A DNA stretch of 64,000 bases from Phlegmacium glaucopus (Eukaryota > Basidiomycota > Agaricomycetes > Agaricales > Cortinariaceae): assembly GCA_015039465.1 (NCBI GenBank), contig MU130557.1:72259-136258 (forward strand). The letters run 5' to 3'. Positions 44,656 through 55,244 of this stretch are shown here, in pieces (positions within the stretch are counted from its first letter, which is position 1; each line of letters begins with the position of its first letter). The position numbers were made by a program, and so were the translations under genes. The notes below the pieces were generated by a model. It was given only the letters and a program-made list of their open reading frames with translations. It searched no databases and was not told the DNA's origin.

Positions 44656-46190
44656 AGCCAGTGATAGTAGGTAGTCGGTAAATGGATGGGGCTACAGAAT
44701 GTCTGTGACGCCGGTGACCAGTTTTGCAGATACGTTAAAGTAGTATGAGATGTTGACGTCTTGACCCCCAACCTGCTTGCACAAGTTGTGTAGGACTGGT
44801 CAACTTCAAGCTCCAGTTCAAAGTGTGATGACAGGTATGATGTGCCTCTCTGTTCCTCTTGTACGTTAAGACACACGTAATTTAGGTGTCACTTTACTTA
44901 CCTCGTTGAGTGCTTGCTCTATTGAATAGCAGGGATCAGGGCATCTGCGAAGTGTCGTTGTCGCCAATGTCGAGTGCAATGGCTCAACGGAGTGACTGCC
45001 AAGTCGAGCATGGTCACAGGAATTACATGTGACATGTCGAGCTTCCAACTTCAACTTGAACACATATTCAGGCGCCAGAGCATCTCACGGAAGTGAATTG
45101 CTCGCTTTTCTTTATAAAAATATCCGAGTCTGAGGTTGGTACTAGTATAGGTAGTATAGTATGGGGTCCTCTCACATCGCTTACATGCTAATGCTTAAGT
45201 AGTTGGCACTTGGCACTTCATTTGATCACATTTATATAAACTTTTATTGCATCTGCCATCGAGGCATCCTGGGCAGTCATTTGAGTCCGGTAAGTACGAT
45301 CAAAGTTAATTCATTTGACCCCGTCACGGTAGCGAGGGTCTGTGGACATGATACATTTGGGAAATAATTTGGCGTGATCAAGGCTAGTGGAAGGATGGCG
45401 AACTTCAGCTAGGCGAATGTTACGGTAAGGGTACTAACTTCGCATCGTGTTTGCCCTCTGGTTTGCCTCTATTATGTTCCCAGAATCCTAATTACAGTCA
45501 TACGTGACAGGTCAGTGAGTCTCGGAATGCATGTGACAAATCCGTCGCGTCACGAGAGATAACACCCAATCAATGAATCATTGATCAATTGGTTTTGTCC
45601 CCCATTGCACGTTTCTCTCGCTTCTTCGCTCCAACGTCGCTCTCCGCCTTTTCTACTGCCTTTATTTTGTCCGCTCTATCTCCAGGCTCGAGTTGTAGAA
45701 AATAATACTGGAAACCATCTCCACCAAGCGGCTTTCCCGCGCGTCGGTCCATTGCAAATGAGTTCAATTCGAAAGAGGTGAGGATGTTAGAATCTGAACG
45801 TTTACTAGGTGTCGTATAGACATGATTTAGTTGGTTGTACCACTACCCCCGGACTTGGACGGCATAATTTTATTCACGGACTGTATATGTTATTTCACGA
45901 CAAGGACCATCGTTAGTTATTTTAATGGAATGCCAAAAATAAGTAGAGAAGCCTATAGTTCACAACCTCGTAACAGGAGCGGTGAAGTTGCAAATAAGTC
46001 CATTCATTGACATCAAAACTGGACACGCTTGAGACAAGATTGACGGCCAATTAATGAAATCAATTGCGTAATATATGTACACTCTCATTGATCATTGATA
46101 GTATTAACTACGCATAATCATGATGATCACGATGGGGGCGACAAACATAATCAGTAACACTTGAAGAATCCTGATTCCTCTCGTCCTGAA
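44656..46190. other. Intergenic between two minus-strand genes
   Basis: About 1.5 kb. Contains the promoter of the transporter gene and the 3' flank of F-box gene A's neighbour. The 65-codon ORF at 44866-45063 (minus) is basic and Cys-containing but has no recognised motif and is left uncalled. Confidence 0.45.
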
Positions 46191-46192
46191 AT

Positions 46193-46310
46193 CATCATGG
46201 AACCTCGCTCATCCAGGTTAGCGAATCTGAGGATGACACAATCTGACGGAAGAGTTGACTGTGCAAAACCAGAACTGTATGATAGCGATGGCTTGGAAAA
46301 TTACGTGATA
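46193..46310 (+). pseudogene. Fragment of DUF2461-gene exon 1
   Basis: Encodes EPRSSRLANLRMTQSDGR and PELYDSDGLE, matching the intact gene's HRSPSKSANLKRNTRID and KKVYDSDDLDE at 52872-53000. The DNA around the ATG also matches (ATCATGGAACCTCGCTC versus GTCATGGCACATCGCTC). Only this 5' part is present. It lies next to F-box gene A, as the other copies do. Confidence 0.65.
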
Positions 46311-46388
46311 GCAAAAGCTTCGATAGAGGGGCTGTATACGTCTATCTGCATGGAGAATACCGATAATTTGGCCATGGAAAGGTTGTAG

Positions 46389-48262
46389 CTAATTCTTAGA
46401 TTCCATGTTCGCTATGTCTGTCTTAGATGTGATTTGTCGAAATACATTGAGCCAAGTATCCTGGAGAGCCACGCGAATTTCTTGAATTCCTGTCCAATTT
46501 GAAATTTCAACTGCAGTCGAATTGTTGTAGGCTTCCAAAATAGATATATTTGGGAAGACAAGATCCAGAAACTGAGCAATTGGAACCATATGAGTCGGCT
46601 GTATTTGACCGAATTGAGCACTGATATAAAGTTTCTCGAGTGGGTGCTGGTGGTTGGCAGGGATGGTGTGGGGCGGAAGTTTCTTGACGGCGTCAAGATT
46701 GGAAAGGACATCAGAAATAAGGGAAATCCTGATTTCTCGAAGGTCAGGACATTCTTGAGAGAAATAAAAGAGGCACGCTAGTGTCCTTCCCTGCGAGTAA
46801 TATTCAGGGGGGACGACGAGCTTCCTCAATTTGGGGAAAGCACCAGCAAGCTGCCGGAAGTCCTCGTCTGAGCCTGACAACGCAGAGCCGTTGATGACTA
46901 GGTTCTTTACGTTCTTTAAGTTAAAAAGAGGGGAAAACCAGGAAGTCGACAGAGAGAAGTGCTCATGGCCCCAGCGTCGCTGAGCATGTTGGTTAATTTC
47001 AATATCTTCGATCGCATTGCACACGGATATCTGGTTGAAAAGACGCTTCCAAGATATTTCTGTATGTCTCCCTGCGTCTTCAGGCGTTTCATCAATCACG
47101 AGGGTAATCAAGGATGTTAAATTTATGTCATCGAGAATGCGGGTTATTGAACCGGGAATCCCAATGACGTGCAGCCTCCTCAAACTTTTAAAATTGCCGT
47201 AACTTGAAGGAGAAGTAGGTGGGGATATGGCGATAGCAGGCGGCGGCGCGGCGGCGCCAGCATCAAGCGTCAGGTCATGCAAGTTAGTCAGATTTCCCAA
47301 CCTTCGTAGGGTCTGGGGGTACAAATATGTGCCGGAAAACCTTATTTCAAGGCGTTGAAGGCTCGTGAACCAATATGCCAGTTTAGAAGGCATATTCCCA
47401 GTTCCACGAAGGGTTAGATGGCGGATTTGAGGTGATTTCGAGGCCAACAACGTCAGGAATGGCATAAAAAAGCTCCTATCTGATACCGCCTTGTTATTCA
47501 GCTCGACAGCGTTGAGAGGCGCTCCCAATACGAGTAACATGATGGAAGAGAGATCAAGGGAGGTATTATCCGGGATGTAGATCTCTGTTAGGCCAGGAAG
47601 CACACAGGTATCGCGTAGACCACAAATGCGTAGGTAGGTAGTAGGTGGGATTATAACACGCGAGGGTTCCATGTAAAGACTTCTGACTCGGCGTGCATGT
47701 ATCTCAAATCGCTCCCAATTATTGATGGAAAGATCATCGGCAAACTTGAAGAGATCAATCGTTAAATAGGGGGAACAATAGGATGGTCTTGAAACTTACA
47801 AAATAATTGTTGCTAACTTCCGCTGAGGGCAACAGTAAAAGGAGTGGCAGAAGAGAGGGTATAATACGCCAGAGGGAGTTCAGAGCCGGTTCCACAAACG
47901 CTTTGCAGGTTCTAGCGGCAGAGAATAGATCTTTTCTGGTCTGGGCTGCTGTGGGTGAACCAGGCTGGAAATCGAAATGTTCAAAAATCAAATGTAGGAC
48001 ATCCTTGTTCATGAATGCCTCCATGGCCAGTCTGCTGGGAGGTATCTCTGCGAAAATGGTGAACATTAGGATATTCAACGGCCACGAAAGTAAAACCGTT
48101 CATACCTGCCAGTGAGCTTGATGAGTCTGGTATAGCGGATCCCCAAGATGTGCTCGGAGCGGCGGTACCTCCCCTTTTCTTTTCTAATGGGATATAATTG
48201 TTAAATGACTGATAATTAAGGACAGGTGGTAGAGCCTTACTCTTTGATGAATAATATGACAT
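46389..48262 (-). CDS. F-box protein A with leucine-rich C-terminus
   Basis: Three exons: 48106-48262, 47800-48047, 46389-47744, totalling 1761 nt, 586 aa from MSYYSSKSKALPP. The F-box lies at about residues 65-115 (MNKDVLHLIFEHFDF … ARTCKAFVEPALNSLWR), followed by LLPLLLLLPSAEV and WERFEIHARRVR, a pattern typical of agaric F-box proteins. The rest has an irregular LRR pattern (LTNLHDLTLDAG; FPKLRKLVVPPE). F-box proteins recruit substrates to SCF ubiquitin ligases; the target is unknown. An upstream ATG at 48295 is also in frame. Its paralog is gene B at 50136. Confidence 0.85.
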
Positions 48263-48711
48263 GGATGTCGGCTTGTTGAGAATATCACAATACAAACAGG
48301 ATGCAGCTCGAGAGGCCCCAATATATAACTTTCGAAACCGCAGTCTTCATATCGATGGGATACGATCGGTGGAGATTCATATCGGATAGACGCCGGTATA
48401 AAAGTGGTGAAGGACGTACCAAACAAGGAAAACAATTGGAAAGAAGTTCGGATTTGAACCATTTGATTCAGATAATTGATATCTCAATTGGGAGACTGAG
48501 AAGCCTGACACGTAAGATGGACTGTCGATTGCAACGTTCAAAGTCATAATCATTGTTTCTAATCGGATAGGATCGCAATAGAAGGTTGTGAATGTACGGA
48601 ACGCAGACAGTCACATAATTCGTGATACAAATCTGGTATAGGTTCTTGTCAGGCTCCAGAGTGTCATCGTTACTGAACATCATTCACCTTACAGTCCCAT
48701 GACAGGCCGTC

Positions 48712-48945
48712 GATGACCCGAAACAACTTTAACAAGGAAGGGTTCAGGCCTCAGGAATCAGATGACTGGAGCAAGAAGCGAAACAAGAATAAAGTACCTT
48801 CTCTCTTCTACTGGCACGACGCATGTAGATTGATTCTGAACCTCTTCCGTCCATTTGAGCTAACTTTGGTAATCCTACTAACGAAAGTATCGCTAGAATG
48901 CTTTTCTATCCTAGGGGCATAGAACAATAAGCAGGTCCTCATTGT
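48712..48945 (+). pseudogene. Fragments of a DUF2461 gene
   Basis: Two short blocks match the intact DUF2461 locus in order: ESDDWSKKRNKNK (versus SDDQSKKRKRT) at 48760-48800, and the region around the fourth exon (CTAACGAAAGTATCGCTAGA versus GTAACGAAAGTATCTTAGCC) at 48808-48920. The DNA between has been deleted. It sits where a DUF2461 gene is expected, divergent from F-box gene A. Confidence 0.6.
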
Positions 48946-50135
48946 AAATCTGGTGGGAAAATAGTGTTTTGGAGCAAGATCGATACAGATAACCTTGAGA
49001 GTATCATTCAAACGAGTGGGTAAGTTCTTGCGACGATTCACGAAGGTGATAACAAGTATTGAAAGGAAAGAGGACAAGTCACGTTTGGAAACTGAAAGAA
49101 CTTGAAAGAAGGACCACGCTGATGTATGGAGGCCCCCATCAGGCAACCACAACCCACTGTTCAACGATATGAACAGGGAACCTGCCAGCAAGTCCGAGAA
49201 ACCATCTCTGACCATCATCCGTATTCCTTGTTCAAACACTGAAGCAGCAACGTCGACGTCGACAATCGTAACAAGCATCGCTGATCCCATGTCATCAGTT
49301 CCCACTAGTGCTGCGGCTGCAAGCGCTCAAGTTAATCAAGTGGCTGGCGTTACTGTGAGTATTCGATTTCGCCCATTGCATCCAAAATTATTTAACCGTC
49401 GTCATTGATCAGACTACCCATGAACTCCAAGTCTCTGCTCCAGTTGCTGTCTTGTCAACCGATGATCTTGCTCATGTTCAAGCTGCTAATGTTACTGTTC
49501 AACTTAACTCATCATATCCATAATTACTCAGTTATCGTCGTCGATTAGACTGCCCATGGAGTCCGAGTCTCCGTGTCGGTTTCGCCTTTGTCAATCACTG
49601 ATCTTGCTCGTGTAACTCGCCGACATGTCTACCTCGGAGAAACTGAGAAAACATAAATTCCACACACACACACACACACACACCCCTCTCAATACAGCCC
49701 AAGTCATTCAGATTCTTTTTCAGTTCAAGTATTGACACTACTAAGGTTGTGTCACTGATGTGTAATGGAATTACCTGCTCCAGAACACATTATTTATTTA
49801 CCACTTACTCTCAGTCTAAGGCTATCCATTATTCACTACACTCTCTAGGAAATCATGACTGTTAAACCTACTGTTTGATGTGATTTCAAATGGAATTAAC
49901 GCTCTATCATATCGCAGGTACCTATATTGTGTATAGAAGAGAATCACAACTTCCCATTCTGAACTTTCCAAGTTACAAATGTCTTTAAAGTATCATGAGC
50001 GAAAATTGACATTTTCTTGTTACAAATGTACAACGAAGAGTGGGCGGATGTTCCGATACTAGAAGAAAGTCTGTACCTATAGGTGGTTCGTAAAATGAGA
50101 ACTCGGCAAATTTGTAAATGACTAATTGTTAGATT
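48946..50135. other. Intergenic with a doubtful small gene and a CA microsatellite
   Basis: 49169-49345 is open and Ser/Thr/Ala-rich (MNREPASKSEKPSLTIIRIP). After introns at about 49354-49411 and 49501-49549, two similar blocks (TTHELQVSAPVAVLSTDDLA and TAHGVRVSVSVSPLSITDLA) follow, as if an exon had been duplicated. There is no known domain. The stop is near 49655. Then comes a CA repeat. The rest up to F-box gene B shows nothing. Confidence 0.35.
49661..49684. repeat. (CA)n microsatellite
   Basis: Twelve uninterrupted CA units. Confidence 0.95.
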
Positions 50136-51859
50136 CTATCTATGCTCGCCATGGCCATTGGCCAACTCCGACTCCAACTCCGACTTCCCTCGGTAAAACG
50201 CATGGATCCTGGTTGTTTGAATAACCCTACGTATTGCCTGAACTCCTGCCCAGTTGGAGGTCTCGGTCACGGTTGTGTCTGAATTGTAGGTTTCCAAAAT
50301 AGATAAATTTGGGAAGGAATGATCCAAGAATTGAGCGATCTGAACCATATGAGTGGGTTGTATCTGACCGAGTTGAGAATGGATATAAAGTTTCTCGAGT
50401 TGGTGGTTGACAGGGGTGGTGGGCAGCGGAAGTTTCTTTAAGGCGTCAAGATTTTTGTGAATATCGAATGAGACGTAAATCTTGATCTCGCGTAAGTCAG
50501 GACATTCTTGGGCGAAATAAAAGAGGCATGCTAGTGTCCTTCCCTCCGAATAACATTCAGGGGGGACGACAAGCTTCTTCATCCTTGGGAAAGCACCAGC
50601 AAGCTGGCGGAAGTCGTCATCCGAGCCTGACAACGCAGAGCCGTTGATGACTAGGCTCCTCATGTTTTTCAGGTTCAAGAGGGAAAAGAACCAGGAAACC
50701 GAAAGGGAGTATTGCTCATATTGATTAGTAGATTGGTTAATTTCAATGTCTTCGATCGCATGGCACACGGATATCTGGTCGAAACAACGCCTCCAAAAGC
50801 TTTCCGTATGACCCCCTGAGTTGTTGTTGACCATTTCATCAATCACAAGAGTAGTCAGGCTTGCTAAATTTATATCGTCGAGAACGCGGGTTATTGAACT
50901 TGGAATCCCAATGATGTGCAGCCTCCTCAGCTTTCCAGATTGTCTAGAACTTAAAGGAGAGGAGGTAGGTAGTCGTCCGTCGGTACCAGGCACTGGTGTA
51001 AACGCGCCGACATCAAGGGTCAAATCCGACAAGTTAACCAGAGCTCCCAACCTTTGAAGAGTTTCGGGATACAAATATGTGCCAGAAAGCCTTATCTCAA
51101 GGCGTTGAAGACTCGTTAAGCGATATACAGGTTCCAAAGATATATTCTCGTGTCCCCTGGCACGAAGGGTGAGGTGGCCTAGTTCTGACGACAACAAGGT
51201 CATGAACGGGATATAGAAGCTCCTCGTAGATATTGCACTATTGTTTAGCTCAACAATGTTGAGGGGGGCTCCCAACGCGACAAGTACGACGGAAGGGAGA
51301 TCAATGGAGGTATTGTCAGGGATGTAAATCGCTTTTAGGCCTGGCAGCAGGGGGCCATCACACATACTGCGAATGCGAAGGTAGGTGATAGGCGAGATTA
51401 CGGCGCGGGGGGGTTTCATGTAAAAAGCTCTGACTCGGCGTGCATGTATCCCAAATCGCTCCCAATTATTGGAGGGAATATTATCGGCGAACTGAAAGAT
51501 GCGAATGGCAGGTAAGTGGAGGGGGAGACATCGGGTATTTAAGAGGATCTATAACTTACAAATTCACCATTGACGATTTCGGCCGAGGGTAAAAGCAACA
51601 GGAGCGGCAACAGAGAGGGTAGCACGCGCCAGAGCGAGTTAAGAGCAGGCTCTGTAAAAGCCTTGCATGCTTTTGCGGCAGAAAGTAGATCCTTTCTGGT
51701 CTGAGTTGCTGTTGGTGAACTAGGCTCGAAGTCGAAATGTTTAAATATCAAATTTAGGATATCCTCGTTTATTTCTGCGAACCGATTGAAATGAATTGTC
51801 TCTGGGGAAAAAGGTGAACATGAGGACATTTTACGGCCATGCAATGTGAGACCGATCAT
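50136..51859 (-). CDS. F-box protein B with leucine-rich C-terminus
   Basis: Paralog of gene A, about 551 aa. Exons 51560-51859 and 50136-51491. The F-box is INEDILNLIFKHFDF … AKACKAFTEPALNSLWR, followed by LLPLLLLLPSAEI. LRR-like region as in A (FPRMKKLVVPPE, ACLFYFAQECPDLREI). The N-terminus differs: the exon that encodes the start in gene A is altered here by a small indel near 51920 (YIPLEK becomes IIFPLEK), so no ATG remains in frame upstream. Starts at 51859 (MIGLTLHGRK) or 51829 (MSSCSPFSPE), both inside what is an intron in gene A, would retain the whole F-box. The promoter region (52060-52200) matches that of gene A. Confidence 0.78.
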
Positions 51860-52395
51860 ACTTGACTTGGCCTCGCCCTTTGGTTTCCTGCTCTTTGCAT
51901 TCTTTTCTAATGGGAATATAATCGTCAACTAGCTGTGAGAGTCAGCGACAACTGGTAGAGCCTTACTACTGTTGTCGCTCATAGCGGGCTTTGGTGTTGA
52001 TGAAATAGATGGGATCGTTGCAAACGGATACTTGCTTGTTTGTGGGGGCGAAAGTATCAATGCTAGACAACACTCAGCCCAGAGAACCCAATATATAGCT
52101 TAGAAGCAGCGTGGGTTTGTATCGATGGGATATGATTGGTCACGGTGGAGATTCATATCGAGAATAGGCGCTCACGGTAGAAGAGTGGCGAAGGTTGTGA
52201 ACAAGTTTGTACGTATCACACCAAAATCTGAACTCTAAAGTGCTGCGCAATGGAAAAACCACCTTGTATTCACAGGCCAAACATATTTGGTACTTGACTT
52301 CGCGCAAAGGAAGCCACAAGTCAGAGATCCATTAAGTTCTAGAAGGTAGGAACATTTCTTCTTATAACCATAGATTCACAAACCTGTTATGATTA

Positions 52396-52674
52396 CAGCT
52401 ACATGCAAAAACCTAGGAACCCCTCGAAAATCAGTTTGTGCGCCTCTGTTTGTACAAACAACCTACTTTTGGTAGCTTGAACGCGTGTTGTCTCCAAGCA
52501 TAATGACACATGTTGTGGAGTTAGGGCACTAGAACCCTTCAACCGCCCCAAGCTCCCTCCATCACTACCGAAACAGGACTTTTAGCATGTTAGGATACCA
52601 AAAACGGTTGTTTATATAAACATTGGCGCATGAGCTGAAATTTCGAGGGGTTCCTAGGTTTTTGCATGTAGCTG
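52396..52674. mobile_element. Tc1/mariner-type MITE (279 bp), foldback
   Basis: Inverted arms of about 85 bp: CAGCTACATGCAAAAACCTA and onwards at the left, repeated as reverse complement at the right. Flanked by TA at 52394-52395 and 52675-52676. No coding capacity. It lies about 200 bp upstream of the DUF2461 start codon. Confidence 0.88.
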
Positions 52675-52871
52675 TAAACGTAAGACGAACAAGCGACAGA
52701 ACATGCGTTTCCAATGTTCACGTAGTAGCCCGATAATGTAGCCTTGGTTGATGGAACTTTCAATTTGGAAGTACGACTAACGCAATCAGTCACACAATAC
52801 ACGTGATATGTCGTCACGCGAATTTGAAATCATTCATTCCTGTCTAAAATCTCATTACTTTAGTCATCGTC

Positions 52872-54501
52872 ATGGCACATCGCTCGCCCTCCAAGTCTGC
52901 AAATCTGAAGAGGAATACACGGATTGATAAATCTGACAGAGTCGGGCTTAAAGAAGCTCCAAAGAAAGTCTATGACAGTGATGACCTAGACGAGGATTCA
53001 GATGACCAGAGCAAGAAACGGAAACGTACAAGTCCAAAGAAAACTCAGTCGCCCAGGAAGAAGGCCAGAAGAAGAGACGAGACCGACGAGTATGAGGAGT
53101 TGGCAGAGAGTCAAGAGATTGTTGGCGTCGTTGTTCAGGCCCCCAAAACGGGTCGAGTACCTCCTGGGCAGATATCCCAGAACACGTTGGACTTTTTGAC
53201 CAAATTGAAAGACCCAGCTTGTAATGATCGAGAATGGTATTTGTTTAGTTCTACTCAATTCTTCGAAGATTCTAACGCGTTCTAGGTTTAAGCTGAATGG
53301 TGACTGGTTACTCTCCTCTATCCAGACACCTTTAACCAATGTTTTCTATGCAGAGCCTGTTTATCGTCAAGCTGAGCAGGAATGGAAGGATTTTATTGAA
53401 GCTTTTACAGATGAGCTAGCCGGAGTTGATCCTCAGATACCCCATCTGCCACCAAAAGATGTTATTCATCGAATCTACCGCGACGTGAGGGGGTATTCCT
53501 TCGTTCTGGATCTCTCATACCTTACCCCTTTCTAGGTCAGATTCAGCAACGATAAAACACCTTACAAAAAGGGTTTATCGGCAAGTTTCTCAAGAAGTGG
53601 TCGTAAAGGCATATTTGCAGGGTGTGCGTTTATTTTTCACCACTGAACGTCAGAGGCTGACTGAGACCTTTTTTCCAATCAAGATCACATGTAAGTTAGC
53701 GTCTCTGATCTTCACTGGGGTAGGGTAGTTAATTCGTCGAACTCTCCCTTCTAGTGCCGGCACGTAGATCGATTCTAGACCTTTACTTGACCATCTGACC
53801 CATCATTGATATTCTAGTCAAACCTGGTAACGAAAGTATCTTAGCCGCTGGATCCTGGTGTCCCAAAAAGGACGAGCTTGCCACTATCAGGTAAAGCATC
53901 GCCTTTCCAACTTTCATACTATCCTAAACCTTTGTTTAGGTCTAACATCCAACGAAGTTCTCGTCGGTTACGGTCCATCATCTCAGCTCCTGAATTTGTC
54001 ACATTCTTCGGTGAGGCTAAGCCACATCCTGAAGGCGAACGGCAAAATATATTTGGAATGGAAGATGAGCTCAAGGTGGCGCCAAAAGGCATTGGAAAGG
54101 ATCATAAGTGCGCTCGTTGGTATTGGTTGAATGCTTGTCTGATATGGATATTGTATTCAGGGACATTGACCTATTGAAGTGTCGTTCATTTGCTGTTATA
54201 CACCGGTAGGTGTCCGTTCTACCAAAACAACGTGATTCTCACAGCCTTTTTGTTATCAGGTTTACTGATAGTGAGGTCCTTGCGCCCGACTTCAAGGAGA
54301 AGGTGGCCCTTGTTGCCAAGGTCATGCAGCCTTTCGTACATTGGTGGGTTTTGCTTTTCTTTTGCTCGTTTTTCGATACTCATGTTCCTCCTGGGACTTA
54401 GCCTCAACGATCTGATGACGGTCGCAGCAGCTGGCGATTCTGATTCTGATTCTGATTCTGATCCTGATTCTGATGACAACAACGAGACTGCCACTGGTTG
54501 A
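52872..54501 (+). CDS. DUF2461 (TIGR02453) family protein
   Basis: Starts MAHRSPSKSANLKRNTRID. Exons 52872-53236, 53286-53484, 53536-about 53622, then further exons at about 53817-53890, 53940-54108, 54161-54207, 54261-54335 and 54402-54501. The N-terminal 90 residues are charged with a basic KRKRTSPKKTQSPRKKARRR stretch that looks like a nuclear localisation signal. The DUF2461 core follows: TLDFLTKLKDPACNDREWFK, IYRDVRFSNDKTPYKKG, GNESILAAGSWCPKKDELA, LKVAPKGIGKDHKDIDLLKC, FTDSEVLAPDF. The tail is an acidic SDSDSDSD repeat. One join (53623-53816) is unresolved and might hide a small exon or damage. The family occurs in bacteria and fungi with unknown function. Degraded copies lie at 46193 and 48712. 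Confidence 0.82.
54429..54476 (+). repeat. Coding GATTCT hexanucleotide repeat
   Basis: Eight near-perfect GATTCT units (one GATCCT, end GATGAC) encode the Ser-Asp tail of the DUF2461 protein. Likely length-variable. Confidence 0.85.
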
Positions 54502-55244
54502 TATAGCCCATTTGTGGTGGAATTGCCTCCGAATGGTTTAGTTTGAATGTATTGTCTTTTTAGTTCTACTTCTAGTCAATATGTACAACAGACAGATTAC
54601 GAAGTGAGTCGTTCAATGTCGTACTCTGTCATTGGGCGCTGGAAGAGTGACCCTATCTATATCAGTGACAGCGACCCACAACATCAGCCGGACCCCTCGT
54701 CCACTTTGTATCTGTTTTCGCTCTATTCTTGATAAATGTTGGAACTTCTTCCTATCTCGTCAGGACAGAGTACCTAGTAGTAGTACATACCTTCGTCCGT
54801 ACAATCTTCAGTTGCCTGACATTGAGCTACGTTACCCTTTCTTCTGTACCTAGCAACGTTAATATTAAGTGACATCAAATACATTGCATTAATCCATTCT
54901 GAGTGTCTTTGCCCTTGGCAGTGAAGAGAAAATATCAGGGTTAGTCACAAGTGTGCGGCTGATAGTTGCGGAAATTCGTTCGTAATGCCGCCCTTAGGGA
55001 CCGTGTGACATTATTCTGCCCTTTCTTCCACCTTTTCTCCGCATTGCACAGCCGCTTTAATTTATTTGTGCCTTGTAACTGGTCCGTTAGGCGCCGCAGA
55101 ACTCCTTTCATCATATGCAATGTTACCGAAGTTTACAGAATGTTACTGAAAATAGTACCGTGAACACGAGGTTCGATCTGATGACTACTTTGGGATTTAC
55201 TATAGATATCCCTGCATAGTAACAACTCTTGCTCGACAACCGCC
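54502..55244. other. Intergenic, promoter region of acetyl-CoA synthetase
   Basis: ORFs up to 73 codons have no motif. No TATA box or upstream element is clear enough to call. Confidence 0.45.

Noticed and set aside
49661..49684. CA tract as Z-DNA-type regulatory element
   Set aside because: Twelve CA units are ordinary microsatellite length and no promoter context supports a role.
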